Source: Pseudolabrys taiwanensis
GTDB lineage: Bacteria; Pseudomonadota; Alphaproteobacteria; Rhizobiales; Xanthobacteraceae
Assembly: GCF_003367395.1 (NCBI RefSeq)
Contig: NZ_CP031417.1
Coordinates: 3,286,001-3,350,000 of the forward strand
DNA: 64,000 nucleotides
Direction of reading: 5' to 3'
Shown here: positions 25,657-34,490 of the stretch, one piece after another
Position numbering within the stretch: position 1 is the first letter of the stretch
Layout of the letters: each line of letters starts with the position of its first letter
Position numbers and translations under genes: made by a program
Notes under the pieces: generated by a model
Database searches by the model: none
Told to the model about the DNA's origin: nothing
Seen by the model: only the letters and a program-made list of their open reading frames with translations

Positions 25657-26385
25657 TCATAACAGGCCGCGCAACGCCAGATGCAAGCCAAGCGCGAGGA
25701 GGCTGAAAAAGAAGAACTTCCGGAAGGTCTCGGGCCGCACGCGTTGACGCACGAGTTGGCCGAGCACCATGCCGAGCGGCGCCGCGATCAGCGCGACCAC
25801 GACCGGGGCGGCAAGCGACGTGTGCATTTCGCCGGCATAGAAGAGAGCGGCTGCCAGCGTGACGGTCGACACCGTGAAAGACAGACCGAGCGCCTGCACC
25901 AGACGGTCGCGATCCAGATTGAGCGCATGGAGATAAGGCACGCCGGGCAGCGCGAAGACGCCGGTCGCCACAGTCACGGTGCCGGTCGTCAGGCCGATGA
26001 TGAAGCCAAGCCAGCCCTCGGACCGGCGCGGCACCGAGAAGTGCACGTTGAAGAGGCCGAGCAAGGCATAGACGACAAGCGCGACGCCCAGCCACATCGC
26101 CGCGCCGCGGCCGTCGGTATGCGCGAGCCAAACTGCGCCGAAGACCGTGCCGATGCAGATGCCGACGAGCATCGACCACATGCGTCGGATCAGTTCGAGC
26201 GCGCTGCCGCCGACAAGAGCCTGCCAGATATTCGTGACGAGCGAGGGCACGATCAAGATCGCCGCGGCCTGCGCGGGCGGCATCAGGAGGCCCAGGAGAC
26301 CGACCGCAACCGTCGGCAGCCCCAGGCCGATTACGCCTTTGATTGTGCCTGCGAGAAAAAAAGCGGCCGCGACGGCGGCCAGCAT
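25657..26385 (-). CDS. TSUP (TauE/SafE-like) membrane permease
   Basis: A 242-residue membrane protein with about eight spans and the two internally repeated halves of the sulfite exporter TauE/SafE family. The first half begins FFLAGTIKGVIGLGLPTVAV, with the conserved G-x-G-G-G-like region. TSUP proteins move sulfite, sulfoacetate, lactate or other organic anions. I use the ATG at 26385. A GTG five codons earlier (26400) follows AGGAGG by 12 bases and may be the true start. It lies 53 bp before the cyclase gene and may export or import that enzyme's acid product. Confidence 0.85.
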   Translation of the reverse strand: MLAAVAAAFFLAGTIKGVIGLGLPTVAVGLLGLLMPPAQAAAILIVPSLVTNIWQALVGGSALELIRRMWSMLVGICIGTVFGAVWLAHTDGRGAAMWLGVALVVYALLGLFNVHFSVPRRSEGWLGFIIGLTTGTVTVATGVFALPGVPYLHALNLDRDRLVQALGLSFTVSTVTLAAALFYAGEMHTSLAAPVVVALIAAPLGMVLGQLVRQRVRPETFRKFFFFSLLALGLHLALRGLL

Positions 26386-26516
26386 CGACCACGATTCCAC
26401 GAGTCTGTTCGTCCTCCTCGACGGGAGGCAGACCATGCGCGATGCCGCGGAGAGCCGCAATGCCGATGTCGACAAGCCTGGCTTCGCGTTCGGTGAACGT
26501 TTGAACGTCGCGACGA

Positions 26517-26975
26517 TCAGACGGACGCGGGCCGTCGCGGCACCACCAGATTGGCGGTCATAATCTGAACCGGCTCGTTCTTATGGTTCAAGGTCGTGGT
26601 ACGAAGCTTCGTCAGCCCCTGCTCCGGCTTCGACTTCGACGCGCGAACCTCCAACACTTCGCTGACGATGCGCAGCCGGTCGCCGGGCCTGACCGGCCGC
26701 GGCCAGCGCATCTCCTCGACGCCGGCGCCGATGATGCCGCCGGCCAAAGGCACGTCCGCCGCAATGAGGCTCATGGTGAGCGACGCGGTGTGCCAGCCGC
26801 TCGCCGCGAGGCCACCGAACAACGACTTTGCCGCCGCCGCTTCGTCGAGATGAAACGGCTGCGGATCGTATTGCCGCGCGTATGTCTTGATGGCTTCCGG
26901 CGTCAGCGCCGGCGTTTCGCTCTTGCCTTCGAAGGTTTGACCCGGCGCCAGGTCGTCGAGATAAAGGATCGTCAT
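26517..26975 (-). CDS. MaoC-like hot-dog-fold dehydratase domain protein
   Basis: A 152-residue protein that opens with YLDDLAPGQTF, continues with the hydratase signature YDPQPFHLDEAAAAKSLFGGLAASGWHT (Asp, Pro and His of the active loop at about 37-43) and ends in a beta-rich tail. This is the MaoC/R-hydratase layout, which acts on enoyl-CoA thioesters. An alternative ATG four codons upstream (26987) overlaps the MATE stop as TGATG, indicating translational coupling either way. No CoA ligase is nearby, so the pathway is open. Confidence 0.85.
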   Translation of the reverse strand: MTILYLDDLAPGQTFEGKSETPALTPEAIKTYARQYDPQPFHLDEAAAAKSLFGGLAASGWHTASLTMSLIAADVPLAGGIIGAGVEEMRWPRPVRPGDRLRIVSEVLEVRASKSKPEQGLTKLRTTTLNHKNEPVQIMTANLVVPRRPASV

Positions 26976-26986
26976 GACAAGTCCCA

Positions 26987-28360
26987 TCAGGATGGCTGCG
27001 GCACGGCCGCAACGCGTTCGCGCTTGAACCAAGCGCCGAGCACGATAGCGGCCGCATTGATAACGCCAAAGATCGCGAGCGCGATACCAACAGCGGCGAA
27101 TAGCCCAACGATGCCGAGGCCCATGCGGATCGCGAGGAAGCCGCCGCCAGCAGCGATGACGATACGCAAGATTGCCGCCGTCGCCGGCCAGCCGAGCCGG
27201 CCGGCGCCTTGCGAGGCGAAATAGAGGGCGAGGCCCGCGCCGAAGAAGCCGTAAAACGGCCCGACGATCTGCAGATATTGCGTGCCGACCGTCAGCATGG
27301 TCGCATCGGCGCCGAACAGAGCGAGCCATGCGTGCGGGAAGAGCGCGGCGGCGAGACCGATCGCTTCGGTGATGATCCCGGCGATAAGCGCGCCAGTCCA
27401 CGCCGCCCGCAACGCGCGCTCGACTTGGCCGGCGCCGATCGCGGTGCCGACCATCGCGCCCACCGGCGCACCCAGGCCGAACACCAAAGGCACCAGCAGA
27501 TATTCGAGCCGCGCGCCGGTGCCGTAGCCGGCGACGGCAGCCGGGCCCAGAAGACCGGCAAGCCCTGTCGTCACGCCGATGCTCACATTCGTCGACACGC
27601 TCACCACCGATGAAACGGCACCGACGCGCAAGATTTCGCGCAGAGGTGTCCATTGCAGACGCGCCGGCCGGAACGACGGCTTGAGCACACCGCGGCCCGA
27701 CCAGATGTAGACGATAAAGACGGCGCTGCCGACGAAGTAATAAAGCAGCACAGCGGTGGCGCCGCCGGCGATGCCCAGCTTTGGAAAAGGACCGAGGCCG
27801 AAGATCAAAACCGGCGAAAGCGGGATGAGAACAATCGCGCCGATGGCGGTCACCCAGGCCGGCACCGCCATGTTGCCCGTGCCACGGATCACCGCGGCGA
27901 ACGAATTGAACAGCCAGATCAGCACCGCTCCGGAGAAGATCAGATGCGAGTAGAGCGTCGCGGCGGCGAGCGAGCCGTCGCGACCGCCCATCGCGGCGTA
28001 CAACGCCGGTCCGAACAGCAGGGTGACCGCCATGGTGGCGACCCCGAGGCCGACGGCCAGCGCTACCGCGTGCCATACGAGCACGTTCGCCGCATCCTTG
28101 TCGCCGCGGCCGAGCGCGCGCGCGATCGCCGACAGAATGCCACCGCCCATGGCGCCGGCAGAGATCATCTGGAACAGCATCAACACGGGAAACACCAGCG
28201 CGACTCCGGCGAGCGCATCGAGGCCGAGGCGCGCGAGGAAATAGGTCTCGATCAGGCCGATCGATGCCTGCATCACCATCACGACGACGTTGGGCGCCGC
28301 CAGGCGCAGGAGCGTCGGAACGATCGGGCCCTCGAGCAGGCGGCGGGTGCGGGGATCCAT
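26987..28360 (-). CDS. MATE family efflux transporter
   Basis: A 457-residue membrane protein with twelve hydrophobic spans in two homologous halves (first half after LLEGPIVPTLLRLAAPNV, second half after LREILRVGAVSSVVSV). MATE proteins export drugs and metabolites using Na+ or H+ gradients. The start is the ATG after GAGTGAG; upstream extensions cross the operator region and are rejected. It is the first gene of the MATE-MaoC-TSUP-cyclase run and is divergent from a MarR gene with two shared palindromes between them, a classic arrangement for ligand-induced efflux. Confidence 0.9.
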   Translation of the reverse strand: MDPRTRRLLEGPIVPTLLRLAAPNVVVMVMQASIGLIETYFLARLGLDALAGVALVFPVLMLFQMISAGAMGGGILSAIARALGRGDKDAANVLVWHAVALAVGLGVATMAVTLLFGPALYAAMGGRDGSLAAATLYSHLIFSGAVLIWLFNSFAAVIRGTGNMAVPAWVTAIGAIVLIPLSPVLIFGLGPFPKLGIAGGATAVLLYYFVGSAVFIVYIWSGRGVLKPSFRPARLQWTPLREILRVGAVSSVVSVSTNVSIGVTTGLAGLLGPAAVAGYGTGARLEYLLVPLVFGLGAPVGAMVGTAIGAGQVERALRAAWTGALIAGIITEAIGLAAALFPHAWLALFGADATMLTVGTQYLQIVGPFYGFFGAGLALYFASQGAGRLGWPATAAILRIVIAAGGGFLAIRMGLGIVGLFAAVGIALAIFGVINAAAIVLGAWFKRERVAAVPQPS

Positions 28361-28379
28361 GGAACTCACTCGCTTGCAA

Positions 28380-28397
28380 TAAGTGCATACGCACTTA
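28380..28397. promoter_or_regulatory. MarR-type operator, site 1 (MATE-proximal)
   Basis: TAAGTGC-ATAC-GCACTTA is an 18-bp inverted repeat with seven-base arms, 20 bases before the MATE start codon. Its core GTGCATACGCAC recurs 48 bp away. A -35-like TTGACT (28400-28405) for the MarR gene lies directly beside it. Confidence 0.6.
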
Positions 28398-28430
28398 ACT
28401 TGACTAAGGTTGTTGCATCCGCCTGACAAG

Positions 28431-28442
28431 GTGCATATGCAC
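28431..28442. promoter_or_regulatory. MarR-type operator, site 2 (MarR-proximal)
   Basis: GTGCATATGCAC is a perfect 12-bp palindrome, 20 bases before the MarR start codon, and is a second copy of the core seen in site 1. Together the two sites fit autorepression plus repression of the divergent efflux operon. Confidence 0.6.
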
Positions 28443-28461
28443 ATATTTAGGAATGCAAGCC

Positions 28462-28902
28462 ATGCGGACGACGCCAATGGAACCCGACGAGAGCCCCTGT
28501 CATTGCCTGGCGCTGCGGCAGGCCGCCCGGCAGGCGACGCAGGTCTACGACCGCCATCTTGCGGCCGAGGGCCTCCGCTCGACCCAATATTCGATCCTGT
28601 CAAAACTCGGCCGGCTCGGACCGCAATCGGTGAATGCGCTCGCCGCCAGTATGGCGATGGACCGCACCACGCTCGGCCGTGCGCTCAAGCCATTGCAACG
28701 GGCCAGGCTGGTTGCGGTGACCACGGACGACGACGATGGACGCGCGCGGGTCATCCGCCTGACACCGGCCGGCGAGACGCGGCTCAAAGCAGCTTTCCGA
28801 CATTGGAAAAATGCGCAGAAAGAGTTCGAGACCGCATACGGCGCGAGCGATGCCGCCAAATTGCGCGGTTCGCTCAGGCAGGTCGTGACCGCGCTGCGGT
28901 GA
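28462..28902 (+). CDS. MarR family transcriptional regulator of the divergent MATE operon
   Basis: A 146-residue winged-helix regulator. The recognition helix region is SVNALAASMAMDRTTLGRALK, and the wing contains DDDGRARVIRLTPAG. An AGGA box nine bases upstream selects the ATG at 28462; an ATG nine bases earlier lies too close to it. A CHCLALRQAARQA segment near the N-terminus, with two Cys, could sense oxidants or thiol-reactive ligands. Divergent orientation with two palindromes points to control of itself and of the efflux operon. Confidence 0.88.
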   Translation: MRTTPMEPDESPCHCLALRQAARQATQVYDRHLAAEGLRSTQYSILSKLGRLGPQSVNALAASMAMDRTTLGRALKPLQRARLVAVTTDDDDGRARVIRLTPAGETRLKAAFRHWKNAQKEFETAYGASDAAKLRGSLRQVVTALR

Positions 28903-29010
28903 CGCGGGTCGCATGACGGCGGCAACGGCGCGGTGTATAAGCTCCTCAACCACGCCCCAAGGGGCGTCAATAGCGAAGGTGCCGGATCAAGCCGGCCGGA
29001 GGAGTGACCC

Positions 29011-30312
29011 ATGGACGAAAGAACCCGCGACCCGCTGCAGATCCGCGCTGAGGACATAAACCCGCGCTACAATTGGGGACGCGCTTTGCCCGCGCTCGGC
29101 ACCATGGGCGTCGACTTCGAGGAGCGCGTCGATTACCGCCGCCTGCACCGCTACCGCCTCGGCCGCATCAAGCAGGCCCTGGAGGCATCCGAGTGCGGCG
29201 CGATGCTGGTCTTTGACGTCAACAACATCCGCTACATCACCTCCACCAAGATCGGCGAATGGGAGCGCGACAAGATTTCGCGCTGGGCGCTGCTGACGCG
29301 CAGCGGCGACCCGATCCTCTGGGACTTCGGCTCGGCCGCCGTGCATCACAAGCTCTATTCTCCGTGGCTCAAGCCGGAAAACTGCAAGGCCGGCGTGCTC
29401 GGCCTGCGCGGCACCATCGCGCCGTCCTTCGGCTTAATGGAGAAGCACGCCAAGGAAATCTTCTCGCTGCTCAAGGAAGCCGGGGTCGAGAAAATGCCGG
29501 TCGGCATCGACATCGTCGAACCGGCGATGATGTTCGAACTGCAGAAAGCCGGCCTCAAGATCGTCGACGGCCAGCAGATCATGCTGGAGGCGCGCGAGAT
29601 CAAATCCGCGGACGAGATCGCGCTCTTGAATCGCGCGGCGGCGATGGTCGACGGCGCCTATGACTTGATCAACGAGAAGCTGCGGCCTGGCGTGCGCGAG
29701 AACGACATCGTCGCCATGGTCAACGAGTTCCTCTATCGCCACGGTTCGGATGACGTCGAAGCGGTCAACGCCATCTCGGGCGAACGCTGCAATCCGCATC
29801 CGCACAACTTCACCGACCGCATGATCCGGCCCGGCGACCAGGCCTTCTTCGACATCCTGCAGTCGTTCATGGGCTATCGCACCTGCTACTACCGCACCTT
29901 CAATGTCGGCCGCGCCACGCCGGCGCAGCACGATGCCTATAAGCAGGCGCGCGAATGGATCGACCTCGCGATCGAGCGCATCAAGCCGGGCGCAACGACC
30001 GCTCACATCTGCGAGGTGTTCCCGAAAGCTGGCGAATTCGGCTTCCCGGACGAGATCTCGGCCTTCGGTTTGCAGTTCGCGCATGGTCTCGGCCTCGCAC
30101 TGCACGAGCGGCCGATCATCTCGCGCGTGATCTCGATGGATCACCCGACTGAGATCAAGGAAGGCATGGTGTTCGCGATCGAGACCTATTGCCCGGCGAC
30201 CGACGGCGTCTCTGCCGCGCGTATCGAGGAAGAGGTCGTGGTCACCGACAAAGGCTGCCGCCTCATCTCTCTGTTCCCGGCGGAAGAACTGCCGATCGCC
30301 AACCGATACTGA
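29011..30312 (+). CDS. M24 (creatinase/aminopeptidase P fold) family protein with altered metal site
   Basis: A 433-residue protein with an N-terminal creatinase-like domain (VFDVNNIRYITSTKIGEW) and a C-terminal pita-bread domain. The five metal-ligand positions read Asp281 (FFDILQS), Cys292 where the second Asp is expected (GYRTCYYRTF), His in FAHGLGLALHE, Glu in AIETY and Glu in ARIEEEVVVT. The Cys replacement makes a standard dinuclear peptidase uncertain. DMSP lyase DddP shares the fold, but its Asp-rich site is not seen. GGAGGAG precedes the ATG. It appears monocistronic. Confidence 0.85.
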   Translation: MDERTRDPLQIRAEDINPRYNWGRALPALGTMGVDFEERVDYRRLHRYRLGRIKQALEASECGAMLVFDVNNIRYITSTKIGEWERDKISRWALLTRSGDPILWDFGSAAVHHKLYSPWLKPENCKAGVLGLRGTIAPSFGLMEKHAKEIFSLLKEAGVEKMPVGIDIVEPAMMFELQKAGLKIVDGQQIMLEAREIKSADEIALLNRAAAMVDGAYDLINEKLRPGVRENDIVAMVNEFLYRHGSDDVEAVNAISGERCNPHPHNFTDRMIRPGDQAFFDILQSFMGYRTCYYRTFNVGRATPAQHDAYKQAREWIDLAIERIKPGATTAHICEVFPKAGEFGFPDEISAFGLQFAHGLGLALHERPIISRVISMDHPTEIKEGMVFAIETYCPATDGVSAARIEEEVVVTDKGCRLISLFPAEELPIANRY

Positions 30313-30331
30313 CGCGTTCGCGGGCCTGCTT

Positions 30332-30360
30332 CGCGCGGCTTCAGTACGGGAAGCCGCGCG
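30332..30360 (+). terminator. Strong hairpin after the M24 gene, possible terminator
   Basis: CGCGCGGCTTC and GAAGCCGCGCG form an 11-bp perfect stem with a 7-base loop, 20 bases after the stop codon. A second smaller hairpin (GGCCTATCG / CGATAGGGCC) follows at once. No T-tract is present, so the pair may act in termination or mRNA stability. Confidence 0.45.
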
Positions 30361-30497
30361 GGGCAAGGCCTATCGAGCGATAGGGCCGCTCTATTCTTGC
30401 GGGAGGCTCAATTCGCCGCAGGGCTGTCCTGCGATGCCGACCTGGATAATGGCCGGAGTAAGGGTTATCTCTGGGAGGCCTGCCGGAGAACCCGTAC

Positions 30498-30965
30498 ATG
30501 AACGAGCTGCCCTTCACCCCCGCGAAATCCGCCGCTAAGCCCGCGGCCATCCGCCCGCCGAAAGGCGCCGGCGAAGCCATGTGGCGCGGCTTCCTCGGCA
30601 AGTGTCCCGCTTGCGGCGAAGGCAAGATGTTTCGCAAGTACCTGAAGGTGGCGGACAACTGCCCGAACTGCGGCGAGGAACTCTATCATCACCGCGCCGA
30701 CGATTTTCCGGCCTATTTGGTGATCGTGATCGTCGGTCACATCCTGGTGCCGATCGTGCTCGCGGTGGAAACCGACCTGGCGCCGCCGATCTGGCTCAGC
30801 ATGACGCTGTGGCCGGCTATCGCCCTCATCTCAACCCTCGCGCTATTACAGCCGACGAAGGGCGCCGTGGTCGCGATCCAGTGGTTCGCGGGCATGCACG
30901 GCTTCGAGACCTCGAAAGGCCGCCGCTTGCCCCGGCCCGCCATCGAGCCGGTGCCGTTGCACTAG
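30498..30965 (+). CDS. DUF983 family membrane protein
   Basis: A 155-residue protein with two zinc-ribbon-like CxxC pairs (CPAC near 37 and CPNC near 56) and, after HHRADDFPAY, two to three hydrophobic spans. This is the DUF983 layout. The biochemical role is unknown. GGAG about ten bases upstream supports the ATG. It stands alone between the M24 gene and a convergent chemotaxis receptor. Confidence 0.88.
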   Translation: MNELPFTPAKSAAKPAAIRPPKGAGEAMWRGFLGKCPACGEGKMFRKYLKVADNCPNCGEELYHHRADDFPAYLVIVIVGHILVPIVLAVETDLAPPIWLSMTLWPAIALISTLALLQPTKGAVVAIQWFAGMHGFETSKGRRLPRPAIEPVPLH

Positions 30966-31057
30966 ACGGTATTTCGCGGCGTCGCTTTATCCGCTACTCG
31001 TCCCCCCCGAGGGTGGGGCACGGGGCGCACGACGATCCGACTTAAACGAGATCGGCG

Positions 31058-32755
31058 CTAAGCGGCCGCGCGTACGCGCGCCACGAAGTCTTGCGCCTCT
31101 TCCTGCAACGCAGCGGCCTGCCGAGTAAGGTCCGCCACCGCTTCCAGGATCTGTTGCGCGCCGTTGTGCGTGCGGCTCGCGAAATCGTTGACGCCGGCGA
31201 TGGTCAAGGACACCTGGCGGCTGCGGGTGGCGGCGCCCTCGACGCTTTCCGCGATCTTCTGCGTGGCCTCGCTCTGCAGCCGCACCGAGCCGGTGATCGA
31301 CCGCGCCACCGCCTCCACTTGTGCGATAACGCTCGACATCGATTGCGTGGCGCCGAGCACGCCGTCGATGATCTGACCCATGGAGCCGGTGCGATCCTGA
31401 ATACTGGCGAGCGCGTGCGTGGTCCGCGCCGCGAGCGTCTTGACCTCCTGCGCCACCACCGCGAAGCCGCGGCCGGCCTCGCCCGCGCGCGCCGCTTCGA
31501 TGGTCGCGTTCAGCGCGAGCAGATTGGTCTGCGCGGCGATGGCGTTGATCATCGCCGCGACCTTCTCGATGTCGGTAACCGCCGGCGTCAGTCCGTCCGC
31601 ATGGGTCACAGCGACATCGGCGCGGCGCGTCGCTTCCTGCACCACGCCCGCGGCATTGCGCAATTGCACGTCGATATCGTGCATCGCCATCGACAATTCA
31701 TCGATCGCCTGGGCGACGGTACTGGCGACCGTCGTCGACTCTTCGGCGACGACCGCAGCCGTGCGTACGTGCTGGCCTGACTTCTCCGCCACCTCGCTCA
31801 TCGAGCGCGCCGAGTGATCGAGCGCGGCGGCGGACTGCACCAACGCTTCGGCAACGCTCAGAATCTTGCTCTCGAAGCTCCGCGCGAACTGTTCGAGCGC
31901 GGAGCGCTTCTCGGCGGCGGCGGCCTCGCGCGCGTTGTCGCGCGCCACCTTTGCCTCGAGGAGCGCGATACCGTTGTCGCGAAACACCAGCACCGCGCGC
32001 GCCATGGTACCGACCTCGTCGCTGCGCTTGAGGCCTTCGATCGGCGTCTCAAACCGGCCCTCGGCGATCTCGCGCATGGCGGCGGCGAGTTTTTGCAAGG
32101 GCCGCGCCACGGTGCGATGCGCCAGCGCCATGGCCAAGAGCACGGTGAGCAGCGTGCCGCCAATCAGCACGCCAAAGATGAGTTGATACGTCCAAGTCTT
32201 GCTCTGCGCGGCCTCGGCCGTCGCCGCGCGCGTCTCGCCGCCGAGAATATTGATCAGCCGATTCATGTTGGTCGCAGCGTCGACCAGCGCCGGGTCGAAC
32301 TTGAACTCAAGCAACGTGCGCGCGCCTTCGCGGTCGCCGGCGGCCACGAGTTTATGAGCGTCATCGGCAATAGACCGCACAAGTTCGAGGCGGTCGAACA
32401 TCCGGCGAACGTCTTCGGCGTGCTCGGGCAAATAGGCCGTCACGCTGTTGAGCCAGGCTTTAGCGGCGTCATACTGGCCGGTGCGCTCGTCGTCGGCTTC
32501 ACGCACCGTGTCGACATCGCTCGTGCCGGCCATTTTGTAGGTCGCGAGACCGATCTGAGCGACAGCGATCTTGGCTTCGGTCAGAACAAGACGCGCCGGC
32601 TCGATATTCTGCGTCACCACCGCGTTGATACGGTCGATCTCATGCAGACTGCGAAGACAGAACCAATTGGCGAGTCCCGACAAGATGCCGAGCGCCGCAA
32701 TAAGCAGCATGGCCTTCGCGGCCATTTTGAACCGAAAGCGCGGGAGCGAGGACAT
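31058..32755 (-). CDS. Methyl-accepting chemotaxis protein
   Basis: A 565-residue receptor. One span lies at about 11-33, followed by a helical periplasmic sensor of about 150 residues, a second span near 186-212, a HAMP domain ([20 protein letters not shown]) and a long coiled-coil signalling domain. The hairpin tip carries the invariant stretch [17 protein letters not shown] followed by GRGFAVVA. It binds a signal outside and controls CheA. I use the ATG at 32755; a TTG 17 codons earlier is poor. No known ligand motif is visible in the sensor. Confidence 0.92.
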   Translation of the reverse strand: MSSLPRFRFKMAAKAMLLIAALGILSGLANWFCLRSLHEIDRINAVVTQNIEPARLVLTEAKIAVAQIGLATYKMAGTSDVDTVREADDERTGQYDAAKAWLNSVTAYLPEHAEDVRRMFDRLELVRSIADDAHKLVAAGDREGARTLLEFKFDPALVDAATNMNRLINILGGETRAATAEAAQSKTWTYQLIFGVLIGGTLLTVLLAMALAHRTVARPLQKLAAAMREIAEGRFETPIEGLKRSDEVGTMARAVLVFRDNGIALLEAKVARDNAREAAAAEKRSALEQFARSFESKILSVAEALVQSAAALDHSARSMSEVAEKSGQHVRTAAVVAEESTTVASTVAQAIDELSMAMHDIDVQLRNAAGVVQEATRRADVAVTHADGLTPAVTDIEKVAAMINAIAAQTNLLALNATIEAARAGEAGRGFAVVAQEVKTLAARTTHALASIQDRTGSMGQIIDGVLGATQSMSSVIAQVEAVARSITGSVRLQSEATQKIAESVEGAATRSRQVSLTIAGVNDFASRTHNGAQQILEAVADLTRQAAALQEEAQDFVARVRAAA

Positions 32756-32960
32756 GCACGCCGTGGGGATGTGAATAGCTTGTGTGCACCGCACAACTAA
32801 GCTCAACTTCTTGGTATTTACTTAAGGGAGCCGTCACGCAGCGTTAAAAGTTCCGTCACAAATATCTATCGAATTAGAGCAAACCGATGGCACGCACGCC
32901 GTAGTTGCGCGTGGCCGGGCATCGGCTCAGCCCGGCCTCACTCACCTCCTTGCGCGACTC

Positions 32961-33725
32961 TCACGCGCGCTTGGCAATCACTTCCTGAAGGTGCGGAAAG
33001 CGCTCCGACAAAAGCGAGCCGTGATAGTAAGTCGGCTTGAAGGCGGGCTGCGCCCGGATGTTGTCGAACCACGTGACGATGCGCGGCAGATCCTGCCAGT
33101 CCGGCATGCCGAGATCATGCATGCGCACCAAAGCCGGCATGACCGCCACGTCGGCCAAGCTGATATTCTCGCCGAGCAGCCAGGGGCCGCCGCTCTTCTC
33201 GATTTCCGTGTCCATGCGCATGTAAGCGCGGCGCAGACGGCCGAGCGCGTTCTCCATCTCCGCCTGGGGAAAGCCGGTCTGGCCCATGCTCAGCAGAAAC
33301 TCGCGGCGGATCGGCTTGGATTCCGCATGGGCGACGAAGTCGTCGCGGCTCATCTTCTGATAGCTGGGCAGGAATGCCAGATTGAAGGTCGGCACACGCA
33401 CCGCGGCCGCCGGCATCTCGTCGATGAAATGCATGAGCGCGCGCATGCGGGCGCGGGCCACCGGGTCTTCCGGCGTAAAGCTTTGGTCAGGTGAAACCTC
33501 GTCGAGATACTCGGTGATCACCGTGGAGTCGATGACGATGGCGCCGTCATGATCGAGCGTAGGAACCACGCCGTTCGGGTTGATATTGAGGTAGTCGGGC
33601 TTGAGTTGATCGCCTTCCAGGAGATTGAGCTTCACCTCGTCGAAGGGCAGGCCTTTGGCATTGAGAACGAAGCGCACACGTTGACTGCATGTCGACTGCG
33701 GCGCGTTGTAAAGCGTGAAAGCCAT
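32961..33725 (-). CDS. Glutathione S-transferase family protein
   Basis: A 254-residue protein. The N-terminal thioredoxin-fold domain has STCSQRVRF near residue 12, resembling the zeta/beta-class SSCxxR active site, then PNGVVPTL (cis-Pro) and the glutathione-binding IDSTVI. A helical C-terminal domain follows from about residue 85. GGAGGAA six bases upstream fixes the ATG. The C-terminal domain is longer than in most zeta enzymes. It could conjugate or isomerise an electrophile; no aromatic operon is adjacent. Confidence 0.88.
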   Translation of the reverse strand: MAFTLYNAPQSTCSQRVRFVLNAKGLPFDEVKLNLLEGDQLKPDYLNINPNGVVPTLDHDGAIVIDSTVITEYLDEVSPDQSFTPEDPVARARMRALMHFIDEMPAAAVRVPTFNLAFLPSYQKMSRDDFVAHAESKPIRREFLLSMGQTGFPQAEMENALGRLRRAYMRMDTEIEKSGGPWLLGENISLADVAVMPALVRMHDLGMPDWQDLPRIVTWFDNIRAQPAFKPTYYHGSLLSERFPHLQEVIAKRA

Positions 33726-33779
33726 GCGGCTTCCTCCCATTTTTCATTATTTAATGCGAAATACTGCGTGGTTCCGGCT

Positions 33780-33940
33780 TCGAAATCCAGGCCCAAATTT
33801 ACAGCCAATTTACTTGAGATGCCGGCGTGCGGAGCGCTTCATTGCGTCGTGCGCAGCCGCCGTTGCGCCGTCTCCAAGGCATGAACGGCGGCGTGAATCC
33901 TCCACCTTTGCACACGGGCCCCGAAAGGGGCCCTTTTTTT
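33780..33940 (+). ncRNA. Candidate small RNA or structured 5' leader ending in an intrinsic terminator
   Basis: No coding frame with a credible start fits between the divergent GST gene and the gene at 34065, yet a strong plus-strand terminator ends this stretch. Just before it GCCGCCGTT (33856-33864) and AACGGCGGC (33884-33892) form a perfect 9-bp stem. This looks like a small RNA of about 100-170 nt or a leader with an attenuator for the downstream secreted-protein gene 125 bp away. The 5' end is not defined. No known RNA family was recognised. Confidence 0.35.
33916..33940 (+). terminator. Rho-independent terminator
   Basis: GGGCCCC-GAAA-GGGGCCC followed by seven T. It is the clearest intrinsic terminator in the window and points in the plus direction, although the only gene immediately upstream is on the minus strand. 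Confidence 0.85.
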
Positions 33941-34064
33941 GTCCACTGTCGGCCTGCGTTCGCGGTTATTCCCACCGCCTGAAGAAATTTCTCGTCCGCG
34001 CGAGCGGAATATTGGCCGGACCACCGGCATTTATCTGCAGGCAACCACATCGATGGAGGATCGG

Positions 34065-34448
34065 ATGCGTAAGGTTATTCTTATTTCAACGGTAACAACA
34101 TTTGCCCTCATGGGCGTCGCGCTCGCGCAGATGGCGCCGACCAAGACCGGTGACAGCGCCAAGGGCAAGGTGCTCACCGACGCACAGGGCATGACGCTCT
34201 ACACGTTCGACAAGGATGCCGGCGGCAAGTCGGCCTGCAACGGCCCGTGCGCCACCAATTGGCCGCCACTGATGGCCTCCGCCGATGCGAAGCCCGCGGC
34301 GAGCTACACCGTCGTCACGCGCGATGACGGTGGCAAGCAGTGGGCCTATAAAGGCAAGCCGCTCTACACCTGGAAGAATGACAAGAAGCCTGGCGATATC
34401 ACCGGCGACGGCTTCCTGAACGGCGCCTGGCACATCGCGCAGCCTTGA
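34065..34448 (+). CDS. Secreted COG4315-type repeat protein
   Basis: A 127-residue exported protein with a signal peptide of about 22 residues ending ALA-QM. Two copies of a short repeat follow: LYTFDKDAGGKSACNGPC with a Cys pair and WPP, then KGKPLYTWKNDKKPGD with GAWH at the end. This matches the COG4315 'Y-x4-D' secreted/lipoprotein family of unknown function. GGAGG before the ATG sets the start, and an upstream in-frame extension crosses the terminator and is rejected. Confidence 0.82.
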   Translation: MRKVILISTVTTFALMGVALAQMAPTKTGDSAKGKVLTDAQGMTLYTFDKDAGGKSACNGPCATNWPPLMASADAKPAASYTVVTRDDGGKQWAYKGKPLYTWKNDKKPGDITGDGFLNGAWHIAQP

Positions 34449-34490
34449 GACGAAGAAGCGCGGTGCGCGAGGCGTGTATACATTGAACGC

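Noticed and set aside
29011..30312. DMSP lyase DddP
   Set aside because: The fold is shared, but one of the expected metal-binding Asp residues is Cys and no DMSP-related genes are adjacent.
33884..33915. tRNA-like 3' end before the terminator at 33.9 kb
   Set aside because: A GTGAATCC stretch resembles a T-arm, but no matching acceptor stem or anticodon arm could be found upstream.
33906..33915. Another TTTGCACAC half-site like the regulon operator
   Set aside because: The right half CAAA is absent; the sequence runs into the terminator stem.
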